A stretch of DNA of 64,000 bases. Origin: Neopestalotiopsis rosae (Eukaryota > Ascomycota > Sordariomycetes > Amphisphaeriales > Sporocadaceae). Position numbers and translations under genes: made by a program. The notes beneath the pieces were generated by a model. That model was not told the origin of the DNA. It did not search any database and was given only the letters and a program-made list of their open reading frames with translations. The stretch's first letter is position 1; each line of letters opens with the position of its first letter. This document shows positions 1 through 10,181 of this stretch, in pieces. The stretch is from positions 2,232,001 through 2,296,000 of the forward strand of contig JALGAS010000008.1 in the NCBI GenBank assembly GCA_023078685.1, read 5' to 3'.

Positions 1-93
1 GTAGAGAGCACCAGCGATGCTGGACTCGAGCTCAGAGGGGTTCTGTCTCGAGGGGCTGTTGGCAGCGATCTTGTTGAGGGCGGGGGAAGACAT
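1..93 (-). CDS. RPS7: 40S ribosomal protein S7 (eS7), N-terminal part, cut by window edge
   Basis: Component of the small cytosolic ribosomal subunit. Only the first 31 codons lie in the window, read on the minus strand from the ATG at 93-91. The peptide starts [20 protein letters not shown] and continues with [11 protein letters not shown], which matches the conserved start of fungal eS7 as I know it. The frame is open to the window edge, so the rest of the gene lies to the left. The start is the only in-frame ATG and sits at the expected N-terminus of the family. The family assignment is confident although the fragment is short. Confidence 0.85.
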   Translation of the reverse strand, partial: MSSPALNKIAANSPSRQNPSELESSIAGALY

Positions 94-1653
94 CTTGGGC
101 GACGGGACTCTGGGCGTGAGACTGCTGGTTGTCGGTTGGTCGTGAAGATGTGAAAGTCGATCGCGGTCGCTGGGTTTAGCAAAAGTTCGGAATTTGGGGG
201 TGGCAGCAATCAAAAAATTCAATTGTGGGATCGTGTGCCAAGCACCAGTGGGTAAACCCCGGCTGCTAGCTTCTGCGCCAGATCTTTTTGGCCAATGAGA
301 GCAGTGGTCATACCATATGTGGGTCTCTATAGAGTCGTCGCAGACAAGTCTCAAACTTGGGTCCAATACTCAGAAGATGACGAGCTCTCAATTCCAATGT
401 GAGGGAGCTGATGTTGATTAGTTCCTTCGGGGAGACGCACTCAACGCACTCGTGATGGTATTCCTGTTTTGCCTGCAATCACTCTTTTGAACCAACATCC
501 CTGCGCAGCCGTTCTGTGCTTTGCTTACAAAAGCGTTATGGGGTGAGGAGCACAGCATCGTCTACAATGACCTGGTCGGAGCTGTCCTACGTTCTCATAA
601 CCCGGATTATTCGAAGGATGGAAGTTGGCTCATCCACATGAGCTGAGTTTGGCAGTAGCAATACATTGCGCCTTGCCTCTCAGCTGTGTTGCGCTACTGC
701 AGAGATGCGAACTATGGCATTCAGTTCACTCTGCGCTTCACCATGAAGTGCAAACCTCGATGCCTGGAGAAAGAACATAAAATATTCCAAATCAAAGCTG
801 TTTTGAAGTCCTTCTTGAGGCTCATATTCGAACCTACGCCGTCGTTTTCTTTGACGTGTTTCACAATCGAGTCTGCCTGTCAGGCTTTACACGAGATCAT
901 CATCTGAAAGCCGGGCTTATGCATTCTAGCAGTTGGTAGCCAGGCTGGCGAGCTTGGCGCTGACGCATGGGCAGCTACCCGATCCTCACAGCCCGAATCC
1001 TAATCAGCGGACCTCTTCACCCGACAAATGGCCATATGATCCGCAGCACCCTTCGTCTGTTCTCTCACAGCTAAATAGGATATATCACTGATTATCGCGG
1101 GTGGCGGCATACTCCCACAAGTGATTTCCACGGACGAGGCTCCGCCCCCAAAGTGCAACCAACACGATCTCTGCAGTATGTGCTGCATACAATCTCGTGT
1201 TTATTGAACTTAATTCGACAGAAGCGGGGATGCCGGCTCGGGGCCATATTCCTCTTCATCGGGCCAGAGATGCTTGTGCTGTCTGGCCGACCAGTATGAA
1301 AATTCCTGGGGTCATCATGGCGTTCAGCTTAGGAAGATCTTGCGCCTTGGCTGTGATGGTTTTCTAAAATTGCGCATCGCCACAACCACCGATGTGCTGC
1401 AAAATTACACCATTACCCCATTACTGCCTCTATTATTAGGCCATGACAAGATATGGTAGGATCATGGGAAAGGTACTAGGACTGTGTCTGTTGGGTCGTC
1501 GGGTTTATCTCTGACCAGCATGTACGAACCCTCTTCGCAGTGTAACATGACCGTTCTTCCGTCTTAATGACAGTAGCTTGTCTTTCCGCCGGTTTCTCAT
1601 CTTTCCTTACTTGTCTCCATTGTAACTAGCAGTGCAAGTACGTTTGCGCCATA
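94..1653. other. Intergenic: RPS7 upstream region and leader of the next gene
   Basis: About 1.56 kb between the divergently transcribed RPS7 (minus) and the Cys-rich membrane protein (plus). It should hold both promoters. Only short open frames without family resemblance occur here (for example 686-907 plus and 1000-1188 minus). I see no repeats or RNA genes. Confidence 0.5.
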
Positions 1654-2685
1654 ATGTCTAATCCAAACACGAAACTCGGTTTCAACTGTCCAAAGGGGGG
1701 CGACTTTTACGTTTGCGACAAGGCCACAATACCCTTTCTCGGCTGCTGTGACGTCGATCCATGTGCCGACGGCTCGGGTCTATGTCCTCAACTCAACCTC
1801 AAGCCTTCGAGCTTCTCCTCGGACCACTACAATGAGATCAAGCCTCAGCTATGTGTAGACGCAAACGCAACCACGGACTGGTTCACCTGTCAGGCATCGC
1901 CGCCCTTCCTCGGTTGCTGCAAGTCCAACCCTTGCGCTCAAGGACAATGTCCAACAAAAGACTTGGAGGCAGCTCGGTTGAGCGATGACCAGAGTGCTGC
2001 TCAGGCTTTGATAGGCACAGCGACCGCGACCTCATCGTCGACAGCAACATCAACACCGACGGGCACATCAACGCCAGATTCGCACGACGGTATACATCTG
2101 TCCACGGGCGCCATCGCTGGCATAGCCGTCGCTGGTGGTGTGCTTCTCTTGGCGCTTCTTGCCATCTTGGTTTATAGGTGTGGTTACCTGGCGAGGCATA
2201 GAAAGGCTCAGAAGGAAGCCGAGAAACCTCACTCTTCTGTTAACAGTCCATTTGGATACTCTCGTAAGTTACATCATTGACTCTCCAAGACTTGAAGTGA
2301 TAGTCTAACACAGTGCACAGCTGTTTCCCCAGGCCTCTCGCAGGCATATCAAGACATGCCGCAATCGGCACATAGCATCACGTTCCCAGACTCTCCTCCA
2401 CCGCAGGGTTATAATCCTTATTCACCCAAGAGGTTTTACGACGCCCCTCCAGGTTCGCCACCATATGTTAATGACTCAACTCTCGGAGTGTCGGACGCAT
2501 GGAAGAATCATCCTCACCACGGCTCGACAATGTCTTCGGCCACCTGGGACTCTATATCGACAGCTATAGCACAAAAGAGACATCAACCGATATCGATGGA
2601 GCTGGATGGGCACGATACCGAGAGGCCTAGGCCGGTTTCTGAACTGCCTGGGACGGGCGGGAGCGAGATGAGAAGTTATCATTGA
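1654..2685 (+). CDS. Single-pass membrane protein with two Cys-rich FLGCC modules, unknown function
   Basis: Two exons, about 1654-2263 and 2321-2685, give about 324 residues. The intron has a GTAAGT donor at 2264 and a CTAAC branch point; an alternative in-frame acceptor gives exon 2 from 2333. The N-terminal half holds two copies of one Cys module (about residues 12-45 and 67-100), each with GGDFYVC- or WFTC-like spacing, then PFLGCC and a PC..G.CP ending. A Ser/Thr-rich stalk follows, then a glycine/leucine-rich membrane helix at about residues 150-173, a basic stop-transfer RHRK stretch, and a Pro/Ser/Tyr-rich tail with PPP and PPGSPP segments. There is no cleavable signal peptide, so the helix probably acts as a signal anchor with the Cys modules outside. 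The shape suggests a cell-surface sensor or anchor. I do not recognise a characterised family and infer no function. Confidence 0.75.
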
Positions 2686-3010
2686 ACGTATTTATCAGAT
2701 CATTCAAGAGTCAGGGCTATCATTTTTGCTAGTCCCTGATGCAAAATAGACTTATGACAGGCAGAGAACTATCTTGTGTCCTCTTTATTTTATTCTATAC
2801 CTGGTTCTGTTTTTGTTTTTGATTTCTTCCCTCCTTCTGACTGTCTCGCCTCCCCGCTGACTTGCGTATCCAAGCGCTACGAAAGATACCCTCTGGTACT
2901 TATGGCAGATTGTGGTCAATCAAGGGTTTTGAAGGCCTGACGGCGTATAGCTAGGTATAGAGGCAATTTTGTGTGAGCGATAATCCGGGTAGTGGCGTGA
3001 TAGTATAACT
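2686..3010. other. Intergenic: convergent 3' ends
   Basis: 325 bases between the membrane-protein gene (plus) and the unknown gene (minus). The stretch is T-rich around 2770-2835, as expected for fungal 3' UTR and polyadenylation signals. No further feature seen. Confidence 0.4.
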
Positions 3011-4603
3011 TCAACTCTTTTCTTTTGTCTCTGATTTAGGCGGCCAGTACTCATTCAATGGTACTAATCCCTTCGGTTCAGGTTTCTTTACATCCGTTTC
3101 CGGCTCGTCCGCGTTTCCGCGCTCAACCATGCTTGGATGACTGGTCTCTCTACCAAGTTGAGTGGCTTTTAGTGAGTCTGCCAGGTGTCGGTCAACCGAT
3201 GAGGAAAGTCTGGTCGGTCCATAGGTGGCCAAAAGCGGATCACCGGAGTCACGCTCAAATATTTGATTGCGAAGCTTGTCCCAGTGATCGCCCTGATCTC
3301 GCAGTATCTCGTGTCAATCAAAATGTTTCTTTGTAATCCTATCAATGTTCTTACTTGTTTCATAGTTCGGGACTTTAATTGCTCAAGCTCGTGTTCGATA
3401 TCGATAGTACTCTCCAAAGGGTATCGGAACATTCCTGGAAGTCCTTATCTTAGTAAAGTTCAATTTTCATGATCAATGATTCAACGTTCCGACTCTTTGT
3501 GCTTACCTTTCGTGCCTCCTCCATCTTGAATTATGCCTTTGATCCATTCACGCGTTGGTTTCATAATTATTCTCATTGCCTCGGTGGCGTAGCAGTCATT
3601 AGCCTTGGCCCTATTAAAACTCATGATGAACCGGCGATGCAGACGGCCTATCCGACGCTTGACCCTTACTTCGACATGAAATTTGAAAGTGAAATGCCTC
3701 ATTAATATTTGGCAGAGTCGTTTTAACCAATCATCATAGCTCTCTTCCACCATTGTTGATTGACTTAAAGTGTTTGGAACTGGGTGTGGTGGTGGCGCTG
3801 TTGCTGGTTGAGCAGGTCCCTTGTCGTAGATACGGCGTTTGAGATTGTCTATTTGCGCTATCCTTTTTATCATGACATGACGCTTGACAGCTTGTGTCAT
3901 ATCTGTAGTTAATTGCTTTGTGTCATGATAGGTCCCTGTCCAACACCATTGGTAACCTGGGTATAATTTGAGCAGTTACTATATTCAGAGCAATAGATAA
4001 TACTGACCATTAGCGGTTCTGTGTGCATTTGTACTCCAAGAAGTGGCCTCATATTGTACGTTTAATTGGGCCGATCTTGTAAGCGTGAGAGAAACGCTTG
4101 CCGTTGGTGTTTGAGCTGCAGTTAAACTCCCTTCCGCGGCGGTCGCCGAGCTTGTCTCTTTGGTCACGATGAACGATGTCATCGGGGACGATTCCGGGTC
4201 GGTCGCAACGATTCGTTCGTTCTTCTCATTGTGATGGTATCGAAGGCGAATATTATGGAAAAATAACTGATGGTTATTCCTTCAATCGACTCAGCAAGCG
4301 CAAAACATCGGGGGTTCTCTATATGTATAAAGTTCTCCCATACCTCACGCTAGAGTGGTAGTCCAATATTGTTGTCTCGAGACAAAATCTCGCGGCAATG
4401 AGCAGCTTTCCATTTTGGCGGCGTTCGACTGTGATTATGGGCAGACAGGCACCGATGGAAATATGTTTGCCACTTGTAAAGATATCATCTAGGTCAACAA
4501 ACTGGGCAGGTTTGAGATCGGCCTTATAGGTCTTGCCTTTCTCTGTCCCAGCTCGCTTGTGTTGCCCCAAGCCTGTAGCCGATTGAGATGCGAGGTTAGA
4601 CAT
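3011..4603 (-). CDS. Five-exon gene of unknown function (about 446 aa)
   Basis: I built this model from five open blocks that join in phase: 4349-4603, 4008-4266, 3507-3956, 3355-3434 and 3011-3307. The introns are 82, 51, 72 and 47 nt, with donors GTGAGG, GTCAGT, GTAAGC and GTAAGA and AG acceptors. Every junction preserves the frame, which supports a real gene. No signal peptide or membrane helix is seen. The first 85 residues are mixed alpha/beta-like. The middle has a Pro-rich linker (PPPHPVP) and a strongly basic stretch with KRRIGRLHRRF, and the C-terminus is acidic then lysine-rich. I recognise no domain. The start at 4603 is uncertain because protein-like sequence continues upstream and overlaps it by 8 nt (see 4596-5005). 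It could be a lineage-specific accessory gene or the 3' part of a larger one. Confidence 0.55.
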
Positions 4604-5005
4604 ATGGAGAAACCAAGATGGACTTGATGGTTAGGCCCATGTTATGTAAAGGGTCTAGGAAATCTTGGGCTGAGGCTATACTATATATGTTATACTGCGA
4701 GTTATGTACTATGGATGCCTGGACAATCGCAAGTTGACTCTTCATTTGAGCTGGAAACAATGGTGAAGAACAAGGGTTCACGGCAAATGTTCTTCGATTG
4801 CGCCATAGACTGGCTCAAGAGAAAGAAAGTATGTCCTCTTGAGATCATCAAAGTCTTGTGCATTGCTGTGTTGCGGGGTAGGCCTGATCTTGGCATACAT
4901 ATTTCCAGTATCGGACGATCCCATGAAGCGGAAGCCGCTGTGGAACGTCCAATCATTCTGGCTTTGCTGGTCTCGCGTAAATGCGTCGGCTTCAAGATCA
5001 ATAGC
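4596..5005 (-). CDS. Unresolved coding blocks, 5' part of gene not found
   Basis: Minus-strand block 4782-5005 follows an acceptor-like GTTAG and reads as convincing protein (for example QNDWTFHSGFRFMGSSDTGN). It can be joined in phase 2 by a 44-nt GTGAAC...AAGAG intron to 4596-4737 (QLAIVQASIVHNSQYN, ending SILVSPYV). Neither block has a usable start codon, so a simple open-frame search hides the first one. Upstream exons must lie beyond 5005. A candidate around 5020-5232 has a GTAGGC donor but does not join in frame. The stop overlaps the start of the next gene by 8 nt. It is either a separate small gene, a decaying gene, or the front of the 3011-4603 gene under different splicing. Function unknown. 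Confidence 0.3.
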
Positions 5006-5328
5006 CTAACTCGGAAACGGACCCTGAATATAAGGACGATGCCCTCTCTTCCATCCTCATGCACCTCTGCGCTGCGTTTTCCATGTGATCTGTGCAGGAG
5101 CTCATTGGCGTGAGGTGTGGGAGGTCTGGCACACTCGCCCCTAAAACAATGGCGACTGCAGACGACTTGCCGCCTACCATGGCGATAATGTATCCTTTGC
5201 GAGGTATAGGTCTTGTTCATATCATACAGCACGTATCACTTGAATGTAGCCCTTTAGATGACCCGCATTCTTACGCATTGATCGTTATTTACTGCCGTAC
5301 AGTCTCAGAACTACTTGGATCTTGCCCA

Positions 5329-5361
<33 letters not shown>

Positions 5362-7099
5362 AAAAGCGCCATAGTCGCCAGCGTTCTCGATGAAGGAAGT
5401 GCAGAATACCTCCACGTTAGACTACCGGTATACAGCAGTTAAAGCCAATACTGCGCACGTTGTGTAACCACACGAAGCGGCTCGCACCCGCCATAAAGAG
5501 CTCTTCGGGTCCCCATCATCACGGTAAAATTAAGCATTGGGCGCTTCCCACCCCTCGGTTACCAAATTATTTGGAGAACAGACTGAGACCGACCAAGGTG
5601 CGAAAATGGACTGCCGAGTGGAAGTAACCACACAAGCGGGATGCATGTCTTTCGCTGCAATCTTTCATTATAAAGGCAAGCCGTAAGGTCAGTAGCGCAT
5701 GATCTAGGCAAAGGTCTGTAAAAGCGCAAGTGATGAGAGGTACAACTTATCCAAGTCTGGCATAATGCTAAACAGAGCCAATTGCATAAGTTATTGGAGA
5801 GCCCATCTTGCCACCCGTCGCGAAATATACAGCAGATTCATTAATGACAGTTATTCTAATTGCAACAGCTATATGCAGGTGGCTTTACAGAAGGCTAGCT
5901 CGCTTTATTGATTGGTCATATGCCACCGTGGCAAACGCGTTGGAACGCTGTGCGACAGATTAGGAGAAAAGAAATATGGCAGGGAACTGATTTACCCCGT
6001 CACTTGCTTCCACTTGTTTTCGCCTTTCGTTGAGTTGATCCCAACGTACGTTGCGAGTTTCATCGTACCTCAGGTCGATGCATAAGGCATGGACTGGCCA
6101 AGTTGTGGACGGGATATATGTCCTCATTGTAGTCGCAATGGATACATGGAGCTTCGAGACGATTTTCATAGCAACTGGTTGGCTTTTTGCTTTGTTGTAC
6201 TTCATACTCACCGCCTGGGCGGTCTTCTTTAGAATTCGTATGCATAGGGGCGAAGTAAAAGTGACGAACAAGCACGCCTCCCATTGCATATCCCACCGCT
6301 CCATTGAGCTTTGAGTGCATTATCTATGTTACTTATCAAATACCTCAGATGATCTGCTCAACGCCCATCACCGCAATGCAGTCGACTCAATTTGGCAGGA
6401 CCTCCCTCCTTTAGCTTGACCGCTGCTGCATCTTCTAATGCGTACGATAAGTGCTAACAGAACATATGTGAATAATCAAATAAATTATCAACAACATATG
6501 CGTTCTACAAAGGAAAAAGGCAATCTTTATAGTCGCTTAAGGCATAAGAGCTCTTCCAAGATAAAAGTCACATAATGCTGAACAGCCGTACTTATTGCGA
6601 ACAATCTATTTTTATAAATTATGGTGTATAATCAATACCTTAAGAAGATCGTGAGGATATGCTAGCATATAATCTGGGAAGTTGTAATGTCGCTGTTGCG
6701 TGCTTGAGAGCTCCACGGATCACTGCAGGTGCCAGTACAGAAGTCAAGTGTTACCCACAACAAACTGTGACATGTCAGATCAATAGCTTCTCGTAACCTC
6801 ATGCTGAATCAAGTAATTCAAATGTTTGATTATGGGGCGTATTTTTCTTGCTTTGCAGAATATCTTTGGACAGCCTTTACCCCTGCCATAGCATATCCGA
6901 GGACTCGTCTGCCTTATTTGAATTTCGGATCGGGAACTCTTGTGAAGCCAATGGCATCAATGAAGACTCCATGAAGTCAAGTTTCCTCTCAACCAACTGA
7001 CCCGATATTGTATTTTCACTTTTACTTATATCGTTGCCCCCAACCCGGTGGAAATTGACCTCATTTGCGCAAGATGTTCAAAGGAATTAGACCAGATCC
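5006..7099. other. AT-rich intergenic region without a recognised gene
   Basis: About 2.1 kb. It contains a 20-A run and A-rich tail (5328-5366). Short open frames on both strands at 5960-6320 (up to 114 codons) overlap each other. One has a clean GTGAGT donor on the minus strand near 6220, but I could not build a gene from it. The segment 6400-7080 is strongly AT-rich with no coding signal. It may be decayed sequence. Confidence 0.4.
5328..5366. repeat. Poly(A) run with A/G-rich tail
   Basis: A run of 20 A at 5328-5347 is followed by GAAAGAAAAG-type sequence. It is a simple repeat; a retroposed poly(A) tail is possible, but I see no matching target-site duplication. Confidence 0.8.
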
Positions 7100-7582
7100 T
7101 CATTCGGACTTTGCCGCCGCCATCTTCTTGTTCCCCAAACCAACTCCCGCCAGGAACGCAATGCGCATGGAGGCACCCAGATAGACAAACGGCACATTGC
7201 CCCAATCAATAGCATTCCACGACGCCACATCCCAGTAGACACTGGCGCCAACCGCCGAGACCGAGTACAAATGACCAAAGTCGGCCAGGAGCAGTACAAA
7301 CAGCACCGTCCTCCACACGCGCAGGTCGCCCGTGGACCGGAGGACGAGGGCCTCGTTGAGGGCAAAGAGGAGGTAGAGGTTGGCCAGCTGGGACATGACG
7401 ATGGAGGTGCCCGTGGGCATGGCGCTGCCCGGAGCCGTAGAGGCATGAGTCAGAGTCAGGTACTCTGCCTGGCGGAAGTGAGCGTAAAAGGCCCCCACGA
7501 GTGCCGAGATGGGTTCAACGACCAAGAAGAACAAACGGTACGCGAATGGGAGCACGAAACTAGCCGGTGCTGTTTTCGCCAT
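7100..7582 (-). CDS. Small multi-pass membrane protein (DUF7704-like)
   Basis: Intronless, 160 residues, ATG at 7582. It starts MAKTAPASFVLPFAYRLFFL and has about four hydrophobic helices (about residues 8-30, 62-85, 88-110 and 125-148), with short polar loops and a lysine-rich C-terminus (GNKKMAAAKSE). This size, four-helix layout and N-terminal F-lead-in match the fungal integral-membrane family I know as DUF7704, which often lies near secondary-metabolite genes. The biochemical role is not known to me. It lies 0.5 kb downstream of a P450 gene on the same strand, so a shared pathway is plausible but inferred. Family call from memory, moderate confidence. Confidence 0.7.
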   Translation of the reverse strand: MAKTAPASFVLPFAYRLFFLVVEPISALVGAFYAHFRQAEYLTLTHASTAPGSAMPTGTSIVMSQLANLYLLFALNEALVLRSTGDLRVWRTVLFVLLLADFGHLYSVSAVGASVYWDVASWNAIDWGNVPFVYLGASMRIAFLAGVGLGNKKMAAAKSE

Positions 7583-8085
7583 GATGGCTATTAGATGGGA
7601 TTGGATTTGTGTCGTGGTTTTTTTCGTTGTCCGTTCAAGTTGAAGCAGATTGCCAATCTCTCACTTCAACTGAATGATATTCAGATTTAGCTCAAAAGTG
7701 TTATTTAATAACTAAATTTGAAGGGAAACCTTGTCAAGTAATTCAAACGTGGTCGCTAGAGTATAACGTTGAAGATCAAGCATGACGTTAGAGAATGTGA
7801 AGCTAGTCAAACATCAACCCTGCATGAAACCGGCAGGAATAATGTTATTCCCAATACAGCGAATAATGCGACTATAGTCAGACCGGAATATACTCAACTC
7901 CAGAGTATAGTCTCGGCCGGTAATCTTTGTGAATTGGAAAGCAATTGATGCTAGGTGAAATACGATGAAAGTTCACCTAAAATGCTTATTGATGATAGCG
8001 AGTCTGCATGATTGGAAACACAGACGTGGACTGCATTATATATTCCCAGCCAGTTTCGAGCCCATGATGATCAAGTAAACAATAT
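7583..8085. other. Intergenic: promoter of the small membrane protein, 3' end of P450
   Basis: Half a kilobase between two minus-strand genes. It is AT-rich and should hold the promoter for the 7582 start and the terminator of the P450. No distinct motif or repeat identified. Confidence 0.4.
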
Positions 8086-10181
8086 CTACCGACCATGTCC
8101 GCTCTCCTTGACAGTCATCATCATACCACCTCTAGGCCGAGCCTCCAAGGCCAACTCAGCAAACACAATATCACCAAACACAGTGTCCAACTGCGTATAC
8201 GTGCTCTTGGGCTTGTCATTGGGCTCGAGTCCGGCGCACGCAAAGTCGTAATCCCTTACCGTCAGTAGCAAGACGACGCGCATCATGTCCATGGCAAGGT
8301 CCTGGCCGAGGCACGCCCGCGCGCCGCGGCTGAAGGTGCGGAACCAGCCCCGGGGGACCGCGTCGCCGAGGAAGCGCTCGGGTCGGAACGAGGACGGGCT
8401 CGGAAAGTAGGTCTCGCTGTAGTGCATGGTGTGCCAGCAGGGAACCACCACAAGGTCGTCGATGGGGTAAGTCTGGTTCTGGTGGGTGACAACGGAGCTG
8501 CAACGACATTTAGTTTCTTGAACAGTGACAAGCGATTACAAGTGAACTTGGCTTACCCTGCTGGTGCTTGTCGGATACCGAAGCCGACTGGGAAAAGTCG
8601 CAGTGTTTCCTTGATCACGGCAGAGGTGTACTCAAGATCGTTCAATTTGGAGGGGTCAGACTCGAGCAGACTCAGTTTTTCTGCAGTGCTCTTTCCAAAG
8701 ACGGCGTCATGCTCATCGCGCAACTTTTGGACGACCTCGGGATTTTTGGAGAGCAGCATATTTAGGTACTGTGAGGTATTAGTTGGACCCTCAACCAATA
8801 TATTGTCCCGAATACTTACGCATAGAGTGTCGACAGTCGTTCCTTGGCCACCAAGTAACAGCCCCTTTACACTGTTCTTATTGTCAGTGGTCCGCAAACC
8901 GAATCTGCGGGATAAGTGCAACTCACTTGGTAACCAGCAAATCAAGTTCCTCTTTGGGTAGTTGGGCCGACTTGACATTGCCTTGACCTTGCTTGTCCAA
9001 GGCCTCCCGGAGCATGAGATCTAGAATACTCAAGAAGTTCTTTCTTGTGGGGACGATATTATCATTTCTCAAGGTCGCCCACCGCTCTTCAATCTTGGTA
9101 CGAATGGCCGCGTCGAGTCGCTTGGTAATGGCACCCTTGCGCATCTTGACCTTGAGCTTGACCAGCGGATTCATGCTCAGACTCTCATTGATGAGCTCGA
9201 CTGTTTCCTTCAAGTCGTCCAGGTACGAGCTTCCCTGTGTCTGGGCATGCAGGGGAAAGTTGAAAACAATCTGCCCGACGATGTCGAAAATCAACCGGCT
9301 GCACTCCTTTTCGAAACTGAACACGGCGCCTCCCTGGGCGAGCGACTTTAGACGATCCCGGAACAACATGGTCTCGTCGGCCATGAGTCCAGTAAGTGTG
9401 CGCACGTGAGACATGAGGAAGCTCGGCGCCATAGCGTGATGGAGCTTCTTCCATACCGGGCCATTGGCCGTCGCCACGACGTTGGGGCCGACAATGGCGG
9501 ACAACAACTCCTCGGACATGGGGTGTTGGTTGTAGGCGCGCTGGACTTGGACTTGATCCATCAGCTCTGGCTCAATCAGGACGACCTGAGGATCTGCTAT
9601 GGGCCATAGATCAAGGTAGAAGACACCTTTGAGATCGTCTGCCGTTCACAATCAATTAGCTTCCAGGACGTTCCATTGATCAAAAGAACACTTCTTCTCT
9701 TAGCATGATACGACATAGCTTCGTGTCATATTCGGTCGTGTTTCGCTTAGCTAACGTTGAATAGACCTCATGGTGGAAACTCCGTCAACAAGCACCATGG
9801 TTGGATCACGTTATCGACTCGTGCTGTCCAACCTTGGGCATAGAGATACTGAGAGGCTTCATGTCTTCCAGTGACTTACACTTTTGAGAAAGAGCCGTTA
9901 TATATGATTGAGGGTGCATGTTGGGTGGGAATGTCGCCGCAATCTCTCCCATGACCTTGAGATGCCCCCAAAGAAAGCTATGAGGCGGTCCTGGCTATTA
10001 CAAGGCCATTTTGTCAGCTCGTATATCCTGCAAGGTATTCCCGCTGGTACGGGGAAGCTAATTGAGCACATACAAGAGATCGAAAGCGTCTTCGTGTCTG
10101 ATACAACTTGTAGAAGAATTGCAGCGCAGCTGTGGCCGCCAGAGCTGCGGCGAGCATAAAGACGGGACCCAAGTCCGCCAT
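8086..10181 (-). CDS. Cytochrome P450 monooxygenase, ER-anchored
   Basis: Six exons join in phase: 10074-10181, 9880-9994, 8927-9638, 8820-8904, 8557-8768 and 8086-8497, giving 547 residues. An N-terminal anchor helix (about 5-24) is followed by a proline-rich hinge (PGPPHSFLWGHL, 37-48). The I-helix carries GGQGTT at 330-335, the K-helix ExxR is ETLR (394-397), the PERF-type motif is FRPERF (448-453), and the heme loop FSRGARACLG (466-475) supplies the proximal Cys473. Length and architecture are those of a complete class-II fungal P450. Overall it resembles the CYP59-type enzymes annotated as StcS/VerA-like, but sequence alone does not fix the substrate. The I-helix lacks the usual acidic residue before the Thr pair. 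It is paired with the small membrane protein downstream. Activity requires a P450 reductase encoded elsewhere. Confidence 0.9.

Noticed and set aside
4702..5232. 176-codon minus-strand frame
   Set aside because: Its sequence is Arg/Ser-rich and unlike protein, whereas the neighbouring frame at 4778-5005 reads as a better protein. I prefer the latter as coding.
5328..5366. Retroposed gene copy ending in poly(A)
   Set aside because: The plus-strand sequence before the A run shows no recognisable gene copy and no flanking target-site duplication, so it is reported only as a simple repeat.
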